DNA of 64,000 nucleotides from Cydia pomonella (GCF_033807575.1 NC_084710.1:19262357-19326356), one strand, 5' to 3'; shown: positions 42,461 through 54,185, counted from the stretch's first letter. Made by a program: numbers and translations. The notes: a model not told the origin generated them from the sequence alone.

Positions 42461-45400
42461 CCAGCACAACCGACACAGCAGGCCTACGAAGTGTTGCAGT
42501 GTAACCTGAACCGCCATGCAAGAGCTCAGGACCTTCTGATGCACCACATGGCGGAGTGGGGTATTAGCGTGGCGGCGGTGGCAGAACCATATTTTGTTTC
42601 TCCCCAGCCTAACTGGGTTGGGGCGACGGATGGATTAGTGGCAGTGGTTGTCCCACCACTCGGCAACCATCCTCCACTCACCAAATTTGAGAGTGGCCCT
42701 GGGTACGCAGCGGCCAAATGGGGAGACATAGTACTGGTAGCTGTGTACTTCTCCCCCAACAGGCCGCTGTTCGAGTTCGAGCAGTACCTTGTCAGGCTCG
42801 GGGGGGTGGTTGGGAGAGCGGCACCGTCGCCAGTGATAGTTCTGGGGGACCTCAACGCCAAGTACAGAGCGTGGGGGTCTCCTGTAACTAACTCGAAGGG
42901 GGAGGCCCTCTGGGAGTGGATGGTGCAGATTGGACTCGAGGTCTTGAACCAAGGCACCGAATTCACTTGTGTGCGTCGGCAGGGGGGGTCCATAGTGGAC
43001 ATCACTTTTGCAACCCCTACCGCCGCGAGGCGAACGACAGATTGGCGAGTCTTGGGGGACACAGTGACGCTCTCCGACCACAACTACATTCGGATGAGGG
43101 TCGCCAAGTTACTCTCGCCCACGGCGTCTGATCCAGGTGGGCCAAGAGGTCGACAACGTTTCCCCAGGTGGAGCCTCGCCACCCTGGATAGGGAGATGGC
43201 TGATGAGGCGGCGATGGTGGAGGTGTGGCGGGCCCCCCCACCGGATCGGGCCCAGGACGTGGAGGAAAGGGCGTTGCTGTTCCGTGCATCCCTCACCTCA
43301 GTCTGCGACGCGGCCATGCGCAGGGCGGGACGGCCACCTACTAAAACGCGGGTGTACTGGTGGACGGAAGAGGTTGCGGTCCTTCGTCTCGCCTGCAACA
43401 GTGCGCGCCGAGCGTACACCCGGTGCAGGCGGCGACGAAGACACACTGAGGAGGAAGAGGAGCTCCTGTACAGAGCCCTCAAACAGGCCAAGGAGGCACT
43501 TTGCAAAGCAATAGCCAAAGCCAAAGAGTCAGCACACGAGGAGTTCCTGGCTACATTGGATCGGGATCCATGGGGGCGACCGTACAAAGTTGTCCGTAAC
43601 AAGTTACGCCATGCCCCTGGTATAGATTCCCTGGAACCAGGACTCCTTAATAGAATAGTGATAGGCCTATTCCCAACGGCGCCGGATTTCATCCCGCCCC
43701 GCATGGCGCCCCCCCTGGATGAGCCAATGGAGCCGGTTGCGGCGCCTCCTGTTACGGAGGGGGAAATGAGTCGTGCGATCTACCGACTGCGGGGCTCCAA
43801 AAAGGCTCCAGGCCCCGATGGCATACCAGGCCGTATAATGCCGGTGGCACTAACGCACCTTGGAGACCGTCTCAAAGACCTCTTTGACGACTGTCTCGGA
43901 GCGGGGCAGTTTCCAGGGTGCTGGAAGCAGGGGAGACTTTGCCTTCTCCGGAAGGACAGCCGTCCGGCAGACTCTCCCTCGGGATGGAGGCCGATAGTGC
44001 TGCTGGATGAAACCGGGAAAATGCTTGAACGTATCATCGCTTCCCGGATCATCCAGCACCTGGACGAGACAGGGCCCAACGTGTCTGACCGTCAGTTCGG
44101 TTTCCGGGCTGGGCGGTCGACGATGGATGCCCTAGGCGCCCTACGGGCTTTTCATGAGTACGCGGAGAGGCGAAAGGAAGGAGTGGTGGCGGTGTCTCTC
44201 GACATCGCCAATGCGTTTGGTTCCCTCCCGTACTCGGTGATTGTTGAGGCACTCCGCTATCACGGAGTGCCTCATTATCTGAGGCGGATAGTGGAGCACT
44301 ACCTCACACAAAGAGTAGTGCTCTACGAAGAACAAGGCGGGAGACGGCGTGAGCGAGCGATGGCATGCGGAGTCCCCCAGGGATCCGTGTTAGGACCCCT
44401 CCTATGGAACATTGGGTTCGACTGGGCCATAAGAGGGGTCCTGCTCCCCCGGATGACAGTTATCTGCTATGCAGATGACACGATGGTGGCTGTCCGGGGA
44501 GCAGAACTGCAGGAAGCCCTGCGAAGAGCGGCAGTCGCAGTGGACCTGATGGTCTACCGCATAGGTCTACTGGGGCTGAGAGTCGCCCTACCGAAGACGG
44601 ACGCCATCATCTTCGCACGGAGGGGCTGGCAGCCGCCCGCTGCTACCGTCATCCCTGTGGGTGGAGAAATGGTCCAGGTGAAGGCCCACATTAAGTATCT
44701 GGGCATACATCTGGACCGCAGGTGGGATTTCGGGGAGCACTTCCGCCAGCTTGCTCCCCGAATTACGGCAGCAGCGTCAGCGCTGAGCAGGCTGCTGCCC
44801 AATGTGGGAGGCCCAAATGCCACGTGCCGCCGCTTGTACGCGGGGGTGGCTCGGAGCATGGCCCTATACGGTGCGCCGATCTGGGCCGACCGGCTCAATG
44901 CAGAAAATAGGGCCCGACTCCGGGCCCCGCAAAGAGTGGTGGCCATTCGGGTAGTGAGGGCCTACTGCACGGTAGCATGGGCGGCAGCATGCGCCTTAGC
45001 CGGCACAATGCCTTGGGAGCTGGATGCCCAGGTGCTCGCGGAAGCGCACAGAGAGCGGGTAAGGCGCAGGGCCCTTAATGTATTCCCCGCTCCAGAAGAG
45101 CTAAGAGAGGAGCGCCGCCAAGCGCAAATGAGGATGAGGGACCGGTGGAAGAACGACCTGGAGGACTCCCCCTATGGAGTCCATACCATAGGGGCGCTCC
45201 TCCCGTCGTTCGACCAATGGCTGGAGAGGGCGCATGGCAAAATCGGGTTTAGGCTGACGCAGGTAATGACCGGGCATGGATGCTTCGGTCATTACCTGCA
45301 TAGAATCAGGAGGGAGGGCAGCACGGTCTGCCATGAGTGCGGTGACCCCGATGACACTGCCCAGCACACCCTAGAGGTGTGCAGTCGCTGGGCGCAAGAA

Positions 45401-45634
45401 CGACGCGACCTGATCGGCGCCATCGGAGTGGACGATTTCTCGCTCCACAGCGTCGTGGCGGCCATGCTGAGGAGCGAGAGACTGTGGGAGGCTGTGGCCT
45501 CCTTTTGCGAAACAGTCGTTTCACAGAAGGAGGCCTTGGAGCGGGAGCGCGAAGAAAGGGCTGATGCGCTCCCGATCCGGCGCAGACGTAGAGGGAGGAG
45601 GCGGGCGCATTTTGCTGCCCGTCAATACCCCTAG
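42458..45634 (+). CDS. R1-clade ORF2: APE endonuclease and reverse transcriptase (1058 aa, intact)
   Basis: ORF2 starts in the TAATG overlap with the ORF1 stop. The endonuclease (about residues 10-225) has its expected residues: N16 (LQCNLNR), E43 (AEPY), Y97 (VYFSPN), D131/N133 (GDLNAK), D181 (SIVDITFAT), and D207/H208 (SDHNY). The RT follows: KKAPGPDGIP, QFGFRAGRST, VSLDIANAFGSLP, PQGSVLGPLLWN, and YADD at 671-674. At the C-terminus a CX2CX8HX4C finger (C958, C961, H970, C975) is typical of the clade. No stop or shift interrupts it. The enzyme nicks the target and primes reverse transcription there. Long antisense frames across the region are shadows of its GC-rich codon use. Confidence 0.96.
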   Translation: MPAQPTQQAYEVLQCNLNRHARAQDLLMHHMAEWGISVAAVAEPYFVSPQPNWVGATDGLVAVVVPPLGNHPPLTKFESGPGYAAAKWGDIVLVAVYFSPNRPLFEFEQYLVRLGGVVGRAAPSPVIVLGDLNAKYRAWGSPVTNSKGEALWEWMVQIGLEVLNQGTEFTCVRRQGGSIVDITFATPTAARRTTDWRVLGDTVTLSDHNYIRMRVAKLLSPTASDPGGPRGRQRFPRWSLATLDREMADEAAMVEVWRAPPPDRAQDVEERALLFRASLTSVCDAAMRRAGRPPTKTRVYWWTEEVAVLRLACNSARRAYTRCRRRRRHTEEEEELLYRALKQAKEALCKAIAKAKESAHEEFLATLDRDPWGRPYKVVRNKLRHAPGIDSLEPGLLNRIVIGLFPTAPDFIPPRMAPPLDEPMEPVAAPPVTEGEMSRAIYRLRGSKKAPGPDGIPGRIMPVALTHLGDRLKDLFDDCLGAGQFPGCWKQGRLCLLRKDSRPADSPSGWRPIVLLDETGKMLERIIASRIIQHLDETGPNVSDRQFGFRAGRSTMDALGALRAFHEYAERRKEGVVAVSLDIANAFGSLPYSVIVEALRYHGVPHYLRRIVEHYLTQRVVLYEEQGGRRRERAMACGVPQGSVLGPLLWNIGFDWAIRGVLLPRMTVICYADDTMVAVRGAELQEALRRAAVAVDLMVYRIGLLGLRVALPKTDAIIFARRGWQPPAATVIPVGGEMVQVKAHIKYLGIHLDRRWDFGEHFRQLAPRITAAASALSRLLPNVGGPNATCRRLYAGVARSMALYGAPIWADRLNAENRARLRAPQRVVAIRVVRAYCTVAWAAACALAGTMPWELDAQVLAEAHRERVRRRALNVFPAPEELREERRQAQMRMRDRWKNDLEDSPYGVHTIGALLPSFDQWLERAHGKIGFRLTQVMTGHGCFGHYLHRIRREGSTVCHECGDPDDTAQHTLEVCSRWAQERRDLIGAIGVDDFSLHSVVAAMLRSERLWEAVASFCETVVSQKEALEREREERADALPIRRRRRGRRRAHFAARQYP

Positions 45635-45823
45635 TAGAGTCCGTGGGTAAGGGGCCCACAATGGAAGACTCTACACGTCTGGGGGAGGGATTGTAGCGTA
45701 TTCCAATCCTTCCCTCCTTGGCGCGGGAGCTCTGGCCCAAACCAGAGCAGCCGGGGGGCGTCGTGGTAGAACGTTTGCGACCCCATGGCGGCCCCCATAA
45801 ACGGCAGTGCGGAGAATCGCCGC

Positions 45824-45890
45824 AGGTCTTATGAACCTAATGACTGTAGTCCTGTGTAGATGTGTTTAAATTAACTACCTATTTCATTTT
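45824..45890 (+). repeat. Target duplication and right part of the host repeat
   Basis: The second copy of AGGTCTTATGAACCT (45824-45838) is followed by AATGACTGTAGTCCTGTGTA and GTTTAAATTAACTACCTATT, the apparent continuation of the repeat interrupted at 39239. The right boundary is not defined. Confidence 0.55.
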
Positions 45891-45918
45891 TTTGGAGTAC
45901 ATACTGATTAATGGATTC

Positions 45919-45976
45919 AAAACGGCGCGTGTAACAACTTTCTTATCATAAAGTGAGTTGTTACACGCGGCGTTTT
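45919..45976. repeat. 21-bp imperfect hairpin
   Basis: AAAACGGCGCGTGTAACAACT (45919-45939) pairs with 45956-45976 with one mismatch around a 16-nt loop. Function unknown; possibly part of a fold-back element. Confidence 0.65.
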
Positions 45977-46233
45977 GATAAGTCTTACTAAATCTTAAAT
46001 AACCAGGCAGACGTCGATCATGCATCTTCTATGGCGATGCATTGAAGATGATCCGATGCACACAAGCTCTTAGCTCTGCATTGCTCCCATTGGAGGTCAC
46101 AAAAATTACTCACGAGTTCTTTGCGCGCGCTCTATCTATTGTGATCTCGTATTTGATTACGGAATAGGATTTTTTGTTGTTGTTTGTCTTGGATAAGAAG
46201 GAAGCGAAAAAAATAACTATAACACCCGGTTTT

Positions 46234-46400
46234 CACCTGCATTAGTTTACGGGGTGAATATATTGGTCATACTGAACAAATTTTACTATGGGAACAACAC
46301 CGAAATCGTGAAAAATCAAATTGACTCACCCATACAAAATCTTACAGCCAATTTTTTTCGCGATTTCGGGGTTGATTCTATAATAAAAGTTGCTCAGGTG
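46234..46400. mobile_element. MITE with CACCTGCA ends, partly deleted copy
   Basis: The left end CACCTGCATTAGTTTACGGG is followed by GGTCATACTGAACAAATTTT and CCGAAATCG. The right half, with TTTCGCGATTTCGGGGTTG, AAAAGTTG and CAGGTGACTAA, is inverted relative to it but lacks part of the arm. The better copy is at 61135-61361. Confidence 0.65.
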
Positions 46401-48440
46401 ACTAACAAAATAACCTGTACATATATCTTAACTGACACAGTCGGTAGGATATACAGGTTAAATACTGTGATTTATTTAAACAATTAGGTATATCGAGTAA
46501 GATTTTACAAAGAATTATGGTAAATACATTTAATTAGCACACTGCCCATCGGTAGCGACTTGGGAGACGTTTTTTATTTACTTTAAGTTTATTTGTAGCC
46601 TTTTTTATTATTATTAAGTTTATTATTATATTCCCTAGATGTCTGTTAATTGCAATAAAATATTAGTATGTACGGTAGCCAACCTGCCCATATTGTTATA
46701 CTCGTATGCCAGGTAGATTTAATAAAATTAGTTACTGTCCACCCGTCTTTGCTAAACTCTCTTAAGGTAAATACCTTACAAGATTCCAAAACTGTGAAAT
46801 AAATCAGTTCAAAATAGCTTGATCTCACAAAAAAGAAACGGGGTAACTAACCCGGTGTTTTCTAAAACCCAATGTAGTAAATTAAAAACGCCCCACGTTC
46901 GAAACACAACGTCATTATTTGCACTGCTCTCTCAATGTCATATTTGAATTTGTTATTTTTAAAATCACCCTTATTTTCTGTGAAACAAAGTATATATTTC
47001 AACGCCTTGGTGAGATAAGAGGTAGAGAAACTAAGCAGTAAATTTCAACGGCACCTGCAGAGCACGTAAATTGCACAGCGGCAGCCAAGCTTGTGCGGAG
47101 TAATCGGCCTTAAGGGTCATTTACACGGTACGATTTACTCGCCTTACAATATACAATCACGTAAATTCAAGTATGACATCGTGCTTCGCTTTTTATGGTA
47201 AAATTGTATCGTTCCTGTAAATAAAATTGGATGCGAAAATTATATTCAGTACCTATATGCCATACGAATATAACTTTTGTGCGTATATCGCGTGACGATT
47301 GTCGCTTGTCTTCGATTTTCCGTCCAAAAGCGTACTCGCTCCATGCTCCTAGCACCATGTAAATGGGTTTTTACGAGTACCGGTCCTGTAGATACTCCCT
47401 TACCTAGCTTAGAACCGAGCCAAACCAGTATAAAAGTAAACTCCAGATACCTTATTTAACTGGCGTCCCCTTGGAGTTTGTTTTATTTCCAACCCATAAG
47501 AGGAACTACTTGAAATAGTTTAGACCAGTACTCAATCAATTCAAACAAATATTCGGCTAAAAAGAACCTCTTTAAGGTGCAGTGAGTTCAGGTCCTTCTC
47601 CGAACGCAGCTAGCCAAGCACCGAGCGGACGGCCGTGCGTACCCGGGATCGCGGCTATCATTGTTACTGAATTGTTATATTTAACAAAAAAAGTAATCGT
47701 TGAGTTCGATCAAAATGAACATTACGCATTTATAGAATAAATTTTCATGTCAAAGTCTTTTGTGCCAAAATAGCTATATATTTTTAATGGCGCGTTTTAG
47801 AGATTTAATATATGTGCGTGTTTGTTTTCTATCGAGAGCAAGTTATTTAATCAGGTTGCAGGTATACAGAACACGCATTTATAATGGTTAGTCAAAGCGT
47901 TCAACTCCACTGCACTCGGTAAAATATTGGAACACGTTTGCAATAAAAGCTGCTTACAAATATTTGCACAGAAAAATGTCTTCGATGAAATTCTGGAGCA
48001 AACCAACATGTATTTTAGAGGATTTTAAATGGCAAGGGAGGTCGGGGATGTTACAATTTAAGTCGGCCTAGTCAAAGGAGGAGGATTGCTGTCGTGTAAG
48101 TGTGGTATAAAATGTAGCTGCAGCAGGCTAGTTTTAAAAACTCTTCTAGAAATGTGGTTCATTTATTCATCAACAACAACACAAAATAAACAAACATAAT
48201 AAAACGTATAAGTACAAAAAAACCTACAGGTAAAAAAATTGGCCCAAATCGCTGCCAACGGGCAGGATGCCCAAGGCTTGCGTACTTCCTCGCTGAATGG
48301 CGATACTTACTCGCTGTGCGAAATAGTGGCCAGTTCTTTGGTCGCCAGAAGACAATCAAGTGCAACTCTACTTATATACAATAATATTTTTGACTTAGCA
48401 TGTCTTTTAGTTCAGTCGTCTGTCATTATCATTTTTATAA
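46401..48440. other. Intergenic stretch; no gene supported
   Basis: Short frames only. The segment 48150-48320 (TTATTCATCAACAACAACAC ... TTGGGCAT complement) could be a LINE or processed 3' end on the minus strand, but no coding block is certain. Confidence 0.25.
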
Positions 48441-48444
48441 TTTA

Positions 48445-48793
48445 CGGCCCGATTCGAAGAATGAGATACCATAACGATAAGTTCTAGTTTAGATAAGTTC
48501 TCATTTAGATATCGTTTGTATCATTTAGATTCGCAGCTCGCTTCGGGCAACCAGTGTCACTTTGACGTTAGAATTATCGTAGATAGATCTTATTGGGATC
48601 ACAGCGGAATCGAGATAAACGTCAATTTTGACATGTCGTTTAGTTATCGATCTTTTAAAGATCTATCCAAGGTTTCATACAGGGTTTCATAGCTGAACAA
48701 AATAAAATGTAACATCTTGTATAACCTATGAAAGCAATAAAGATGCTGATTACTGATCTTAAACGGGTCTAAATCATTCCTCGAATCGGGCCG
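48445..48793. mobile_element. MITE with CGGCCCGATTCGA terminal inverted repeats, copy B
   Basis: The left end CGGCCCGATTCGAAGAATGA and the right end TCATTCCTCGAATCGGGCCG are inverted with one difference. The 349-bp interior is non-coding and AT-rich with GATAGATCTTAT and AAAGATCTATCC words. It shares termini with 15715-15829. Confidence 0.78.
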
Positions 48794-48794
48794 A

Positions 48795-50260
48795 TAGTCA
48801 CACGGCTGTAAGCCCAGCCGCTCTCATAGTGTACGAGAGAATTAGTGAACGGTTGGAGTTAGTCCTTTTTGGAAAAAGTATAAAGAAAGCTGTTAGGAAG
48901 AAGCTGTTTGTGACCTCTGGTATGGAAGCCTCAGTGCTCGGCTAGCAGAGATTCGAGTCAGTCCAAGTAGCTAAGTAAACATTTCAACAAAAACTTTAAG
49001 CATTTACACAGCAGGTCGAAATGGAGAATTTTAAAACGGCCGCGCTGGAAGTTTTACTCCCAGCCAGTCTGAAAAGGCGTGAAATAAGAAACAAAAGCGA
49101 GCGGCTTCGCTTCGATTCCAACCACATACAAAGCAACTGTGATTCATGTAAAAGGGAACACTTCAATTGTAAGCAAGGAAAGTCAGCATTGACCCAATCA
49201 AAAAATTTTACCTACTCCGTTCCTTTTGCAAAATTTCTCTTCAATAGCATATCTTCTTTTTCGTCATGCCCCTTGCCATTCAATTTGGGGTCGGCCCTGT
49301 AAAGTTTTCACCATTTGATTCCGTTAAAGCAGGTTGCTGGTATTTTTAGCGACTGTTTCCCCACCAGATGGCTTTTGGGCGTTCTGCTGGATGGATGTTT
49401 GTATATGTCAATTAAATTTTTTACCTAATCATCTTTTTAAGACGCATTACAAGCCCGTACCATCGGAATTGTCTTTTATTGTTTGTTTCTTTCGGAGTTT
49501 GTCGGCAATATGCGCGACTTTGAAACTGCCTCTAATATATTCATTTTAAATTATATCTAGCTTGGTAATGCCGCCTGCCCATCTGAGCATTTTTATCTCA
49601 GTGGCATGTCTTTCGCAAAATTAAACAAACAAAAACATTTTGCAAGGACACTTTGCGAGTATGCTAATCTAACCTAGCCACAGTCTCGAGGTTTCACTGG
49701 TCGCCTGGGAGCTAGCTTCAGCGCCACACTCGCGCAGGAATAAGAACAGCACAGGCAGCGAAGTAGTAGAATCGGAGGCGGTTTATCTTTAGTGTAAACT
49801 TTCATTCGGGGCGCTAAGCCGGGGATTTAAGACTTAGGCTAGGTTACGTGCATGGAACCACCCTAGACGGGGACGAAACCAATGAGTGCTGTAGACGGCG
49901 GACATGCATGACGTATAAATTATCCTACTAATATTAGAAATGTGAAAGGTTGGCTAAATATTTGGATGTTGGAAATTTTAAATTAAAAAAATTACATCGG
50001 TTACTTTTTATAGCAGTAATCATCCTATTAGGGATTGAAATAATATAGAGTCGATCAGTACAGGAGTAGCTATGTACTAACAGAAAGAGGAAATAGTGAG
50101 TATATTAAGTGAAAACTTCACTTGCGTTTTAGTTTTTTCATATTAATTTATATTAAAGAGAAAGGATTCCGGCTAATTAATTTCGAAGAAATAATAAATT
50201 TTGACGAGCGTAAGGAAACGCCTTGTTGTGCTTCATTACACGTGAAAAATCTACTAAGAC
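48795..50260. other. Intergenic stretch; one repeat fragment, no gene
   Basis: TATCCTACTAATATTAGAAATGTGAAAGG-like sequence at 49920-49950 matches the start of a dispersed lepidopteran repeat. The 93-residue frame 49021-49302 shows no domain. Nothing else is recognised. Confidence 0.35.
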
Positions 50261-50262
50261 TT

Positions 50263-50404
50263 ACGGCCCAAGTCGAACAATGCACATTAGATGACACAGC
50301 GATACGATACTGATCTGTCAGTGTCAAAAGAGACGTTTTTGGATGAAGTAATGTCACTTTTGATTTGTGTTGTGACGTCTTATAATCATTGTTTGAATTG
50401 GGCA
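50263..50404. mobile_element. MITE with ACGGCCCAAGTCGAACAATG-type ends
   Basis: The left ACGGCCCAAGTCGAACAATG and right CATTGTTTGAATTGGGC are inverted with several mismatches. The interior has GATACTGATCTGTCAGTGTC, also found in the element at 54195-54355. It is related in style to the CGGCCCGATTCGA family. Confidence 0.6.
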
Positions 50405-51440
50405 GCTACACGTGTGCGTTAGAAATAGAATTTACACAATTAATTAAGTAAGTTCATTGAAAATGGTTTCCAAACAAATATCTGAAAGAGGAATTCAGTG
50501 GAAGTAACTCTATCGTGAATCGGTCTATAAAGGACGAGTTATCTAAACCCGAACATTCTGTTAATTTCGGCCTTAAAATTATAACTTTAAATATAAGTAC
50601 TTTGAAATTTGAGGAAAGATCAAATGAACGAGATTAATGGAGTTATACTCGGATATAATCAGCAGAAACATTTTATCCTTATTATATTAAAGGTAAAACT
50701 CCTGTGACATATGGACGAACAAACGAACACGACAAATTAATAAAGTTCAATTTTGGATAACTTCACCACCAAACCCTAACTCGCCTAATATATTTTTTAC
50801 TATCAAAATTATACTAAAATATATTCCAAATCCTAAATGTTCAATTACTAGACACTCGACTAAAGGCTAGTTAAGGCGAAGTTATGGACTATTGGCGAAT
50901 TTAAAAAGACTTACATGATTGTTAACGGAGATATCAGTCGTTAACACGTAGATGGATTGTATATTGATGCAAGAGTAATGTCGTCCCCTTTTCCTCTTAA
51001 AACAGTCACTTTCTGCAGCCTACACGGAAAGGCTTCCAGCCGATAATTATGCACCTCATCGACTCCCATTAATGGGCGCCGGGATCAAAAGTCGCAAGTT
51101 TAACATTCCCCAAGCCTTGGTACTTAAACCGTCGTCTCTAATGAATAAGGCAGTTGGAAGTTAGTCGATTCAGTGCACGGCCGCGGGATGCGCTGGGAGT
51201 TACCACCCCGTAATATTCTCACTGAACAAGTGAACAATTGATTTTCTCACTAGCTGCCACAAATAAAATCTGTGATTTCAAGATTTGACTCTGCATAACA
51301 TTATCACTTCCAAGTATATCACTTTTTATTATTTATAAGTTTATGTTATGTTGTCCCAATAAATAATAAATACAGTAAAAAAAGATTAATAATGTTTTTG
51401 GAAACTTTCCGCATCTTGCACATCCGTGCCGCAAGTTGCC
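50405..51440. other. Intergenic stretch; nothing recognised
   Basis: No feature is recognisable beyond short chance frames. Confidence 0.3.
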
Positions 51441-51444
51441 TATT

Positions 51445-51672
51445 TGTGACCGCGGCTGGCAAAACGTCCCACTTTGGTCGCTTGCCATAAGGACGAGATT
51501 TGCTGATATCTTTATACGAATAACCTGTCAAGGCGTCCTTCTCTTATTATTTCGCCTTTATATCATAATGAACTGACTGCAAAATTACTTGATTAAATTT
51601 ATTGTAAGTCTGTCGTTACCGTGTATGTTATGGCAAGCGACAAAATGGGACGTTTTGCCGGCCGCGGTCGCA
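51445..51672. mobile_element. Inverted-repeat element, about 46-bp arms
   Basis: Left arm TGTGACCGCGGCTGGCAAAA...CGCTTGCCATAA (51445-51491) pairs with right arm TTATGGCAAGCGACAAAATG...CCGCGGTCGCA (51627-51672) with a few mismatches. The 135-bp middle is AT-rich and non-coding. MITE-like; target duplication not identified. Confidence 0.75.
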
Positions 51673-52400
51673 TTTACTGTCTAGAATCTAGTGGAGGTAT
51701 CCTCTCCTAACTGCACAGTTCGTTCGTTCGTTTCTTTCGTGCAAATTTATTCCTCGCCTGCCACCCGCGTTTTGATACAATTCCGAATATCACGATTGGA
51801 ATGTCAAAACGTTTTGCTACACGCCTTCTAAATTTGAAAGTCGTTTTTACGAGACGGGAGCTCGCTTGATTTGTGTTCAAACAAATCTGAGGGCATAAAT
51901 AAAATAATGTTAATAGAATACTGCGTTCTGTGTTTAAGTAGGTAGTTAATTTTTCCACGCAAAATACCCAATGATGCCTCAATTTGTGTGATGTAGTAGA
52001 TTGGGCAATTGAACTGTCATTTTAGTATTTTAATGATAATGATGAGTTTTCCAATAGCTTATATGGCTGTTATTTGTGATCGAGCAGATATGTACTGTGT
52101 AAATATATACAAAAATGCAGCACCACATTTCGCAAACTTTACCACCATGTAGTTATTGTAACGATGTAACTTTTGGTCGCTATGTCACAAACCATCGTTC
52201 AAACAATCTCAATTGGATAGGCTAAAAACTGCACTAACTATACACTCCAGATATCCAGTTTAAAAAACCTCGACTAGTTTGGACATGTAATAGAAAGACT
52301 GAGCGGACAAAACCGTTTGAAATTCCCCGCACGGGCAAAGCGAATAACGACTAAGTAATGGCAACTCGATTGAGCCGAGTGGACGTAACTAGAGGACACT
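51673..52400. other. Intergenic stretch; nothing recognised
   Basis: The 91-residue minus frame at 51707-51982 has no recognisable domain. Confidence 0.3.
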
Positions 52401-52406
52401 CGGAGG

Positions 52407-52960
52407 GACATAGAAAAGGCGGAGTGCGGGAAAAAAATCATCTTTTGTTAGTTTTGTTACCAACGCGGGGATTTAGACGAGCCTACGAGTATCCGCATTC
52501 ACTCATGGATTTATGTTCTTTTATTTATGACCCGCGCAGAATTTTGGAGCGGTGTTTGGTCGATTTGGGGTTCCGTAGCCAAAAAATGGCGGTGAGGATG
52601 GCTCGAAAAAATCATATTTTAATAATTTAATTACCAACGCTGGGCTATGAATATCCACAACATTCACCACGATGCGGTATAGATTTATGTTTTTACTTAT
52701 GTTCAGTACAGTCGAGTTCATAAATGCATTTTTCACCTTATTGCAATGGATTAAGGTGATGATAAATATACATATTTATAAACAGGACTGTACCAAATTA
52801 TGGAGCGTTTTAGCGAAATGGTGGGAACGATTCAGATGAGTGGTTATAATGAGAGGATTATCGGAAGTACATGGGACAGTGGACGGGCATCAACAAGCCG
52901 GGGAGAATGGCTGGTGAAAATCAACATTTTTTTAGTTTCGTTACTTACGGATTTGCTATT
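52407..52960. repeat. Degenerate internal repetition around a small MITE
   Basis: Blocks of the form AAAATCAT/AAATCAAC + TTTAGTTT/TTAATTTA + GTTACCAACGC/ATTACCAACGC and TATCCGCATTCACTC/TATCCACAACATTCAC recur at about 52430, 52605 and 52917. A small element with TACAGTC...GACTGTA ends sits at 52707-52792. It is too diverged to give a reliable unit length. Confidence 0.4.
52707..52792. mobile_element. 86-bp Tc1/mariner-type MITE (TACAGTC ends)
   Basis: TACAGTCGAGTTCATAAAT at the left pairs with ATTTATAAACAGGACTGTA at the right, and CACCTTA with TAAGGTG inside. TA at both ends fits the TA target of Tc1/mariner transposons. Confidence 0.6.
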
Positions 52961-53521
52961 TAATTTTGTGGATTTTTGTGCAATAAGTTTTAGTATACAT
53001 TTCATGATAATAATTAAAAAATCATTACGTGAAGTTAGGCACGGGTCGCAAAGTTGCGTTTTTTTACGATTCTATTTTTACGCAGTTCTTTTTATCGTGA
53101 ATTCAATAGATATAATATATATTTCTTGGTAAACTTATTACTTATTATTCTAATATTTTACTTTGGCGTCGTTGAGCACCAAGGGTTTCCTACAGTAGAT
53201 ATTTTTGCATTGGCAATCAGATCAATGTTGCGATTCATTGAAAATAAGGTACAAAAACAGTTTACGAAATTGTCATCTGTCACCTGTTACTTGATATTTG
53301 TCACTCGATATATGTCACTGACAAATGTCGGCGTGGTGAAACAGGGGTCTGTCATATTTTTTAACAATTGTCGCACCTGTCCGCGTGGTGGAAAAGGGGC
53401 CTGATGGCTATTGCAATGTAACTCAGTAACCAAATCGTTTACATTCTTGTTTCGTTGGCTTTATCACTTACATAGTACCTACTCGGCAGTGACAATGCAT
53501 AATCTCGTTCTCCCCAGTGGC

Positions 53522-53555
53522 CATCGATTTAAAATACCGGTATTTTAAATCGATG
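53522..53555. repeat. Perfect 34-bp palindrome without loop
   Basis: CATCGATTTAAAATACC is directly followed by its exact reverse complement, so the centre is TACCGGTA. CAGTGG-C words flank it on both sides. Confidence 0.9.
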
Positions 53556-54185
53556 CCAGTGGCATTCCAGAAAAATCAAACGCCTGTCGTTTCTTGAGAG
53601 CAATTTCGATTAAACCAATATTTGTCGGCTGGCCGAATACAAATTATTGATTTGAAACTATTGAAAAGGAGGATCGTACTGAGCTATTGAATATAATTCC
53701 ACATATATATATCTAGAAAGATATAAATATTGTGCCATATGAAATCTTTAGGTATTTCATCTATAGAAGCATTCCACGGGCTGTACTACGTACTACAAAC
53801 GCATTTTATTTCGTGTATTAAGAGAGGGATTATGTAGAAAGTTTTTTTCGGCGTTTAAAGCCAATGATTTTTATAATGGATATATTTTTGACCATTTGTC
53901 ACAGTAAAAGTCTCTATACTTGAAAATGTTCATAATACTCGCGTTTGTACGGGACAACGGGTAGTGCCAAGCTCAGATCACTGAACTGGGGATGTGAAAC
54001 AATAGAGTTAAATGCAAACTGAAACCCGGAGCGTTATGCGGGCCTTTATAAAACTTGTGAAGTTTTGGCAACACCACAGTGGATAGATTTGCACGCCAAA
54101 TGTATAGGTTTCAAAAAAGCACTGTACTGCTTGCTGGAATTAGTATTCACACGAACTTAACAACCGTTTTGGTTCGCCTTTTAGT
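53556..54185. other. Intergenic stretch; nothing recognised
   Basis: No gene or paired repeat is evident. Confidence 0.3.

Larger units (their letters stand above)
39240..45823 (+). mobile_element. Full-length R1-clade non-LTR retrotransposon (SART-like organisation)
   Basis: This 6584-bp element is flanked by the 15-bp duplication AGGTCTTATGAACCT (39225-39239 and 45824-45838), which fixes both ends. It starts GGGGTGCGGGATTGG, has about 485 nt of 5' UTR, two overlapping ORFs, and a 3' UTR of about 190 nt with no poly(A) tail. It is markedly GC-richer than its surroundings. APE-type endonuclease, RT and a C-terminal CCHC in ORF2, three zinc knuckles in ORF1, and a TAATG junction are together characteristic of the R1 clade (R1, TRAS, SART). 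The copy is complete but carries one frameshift in ORF1. Confidence 0.93.

Noticed and set aside
40006..45740. Long antisense open frames across the R1-clade element, for example 40006-40623, 40672-41373 and 43084-43704 on the minus strand
   Set aside because: They mirror the GC-rich codon use of ORF1 and ORF2, have no domains, and lie opposite clearly functional coding sequence.
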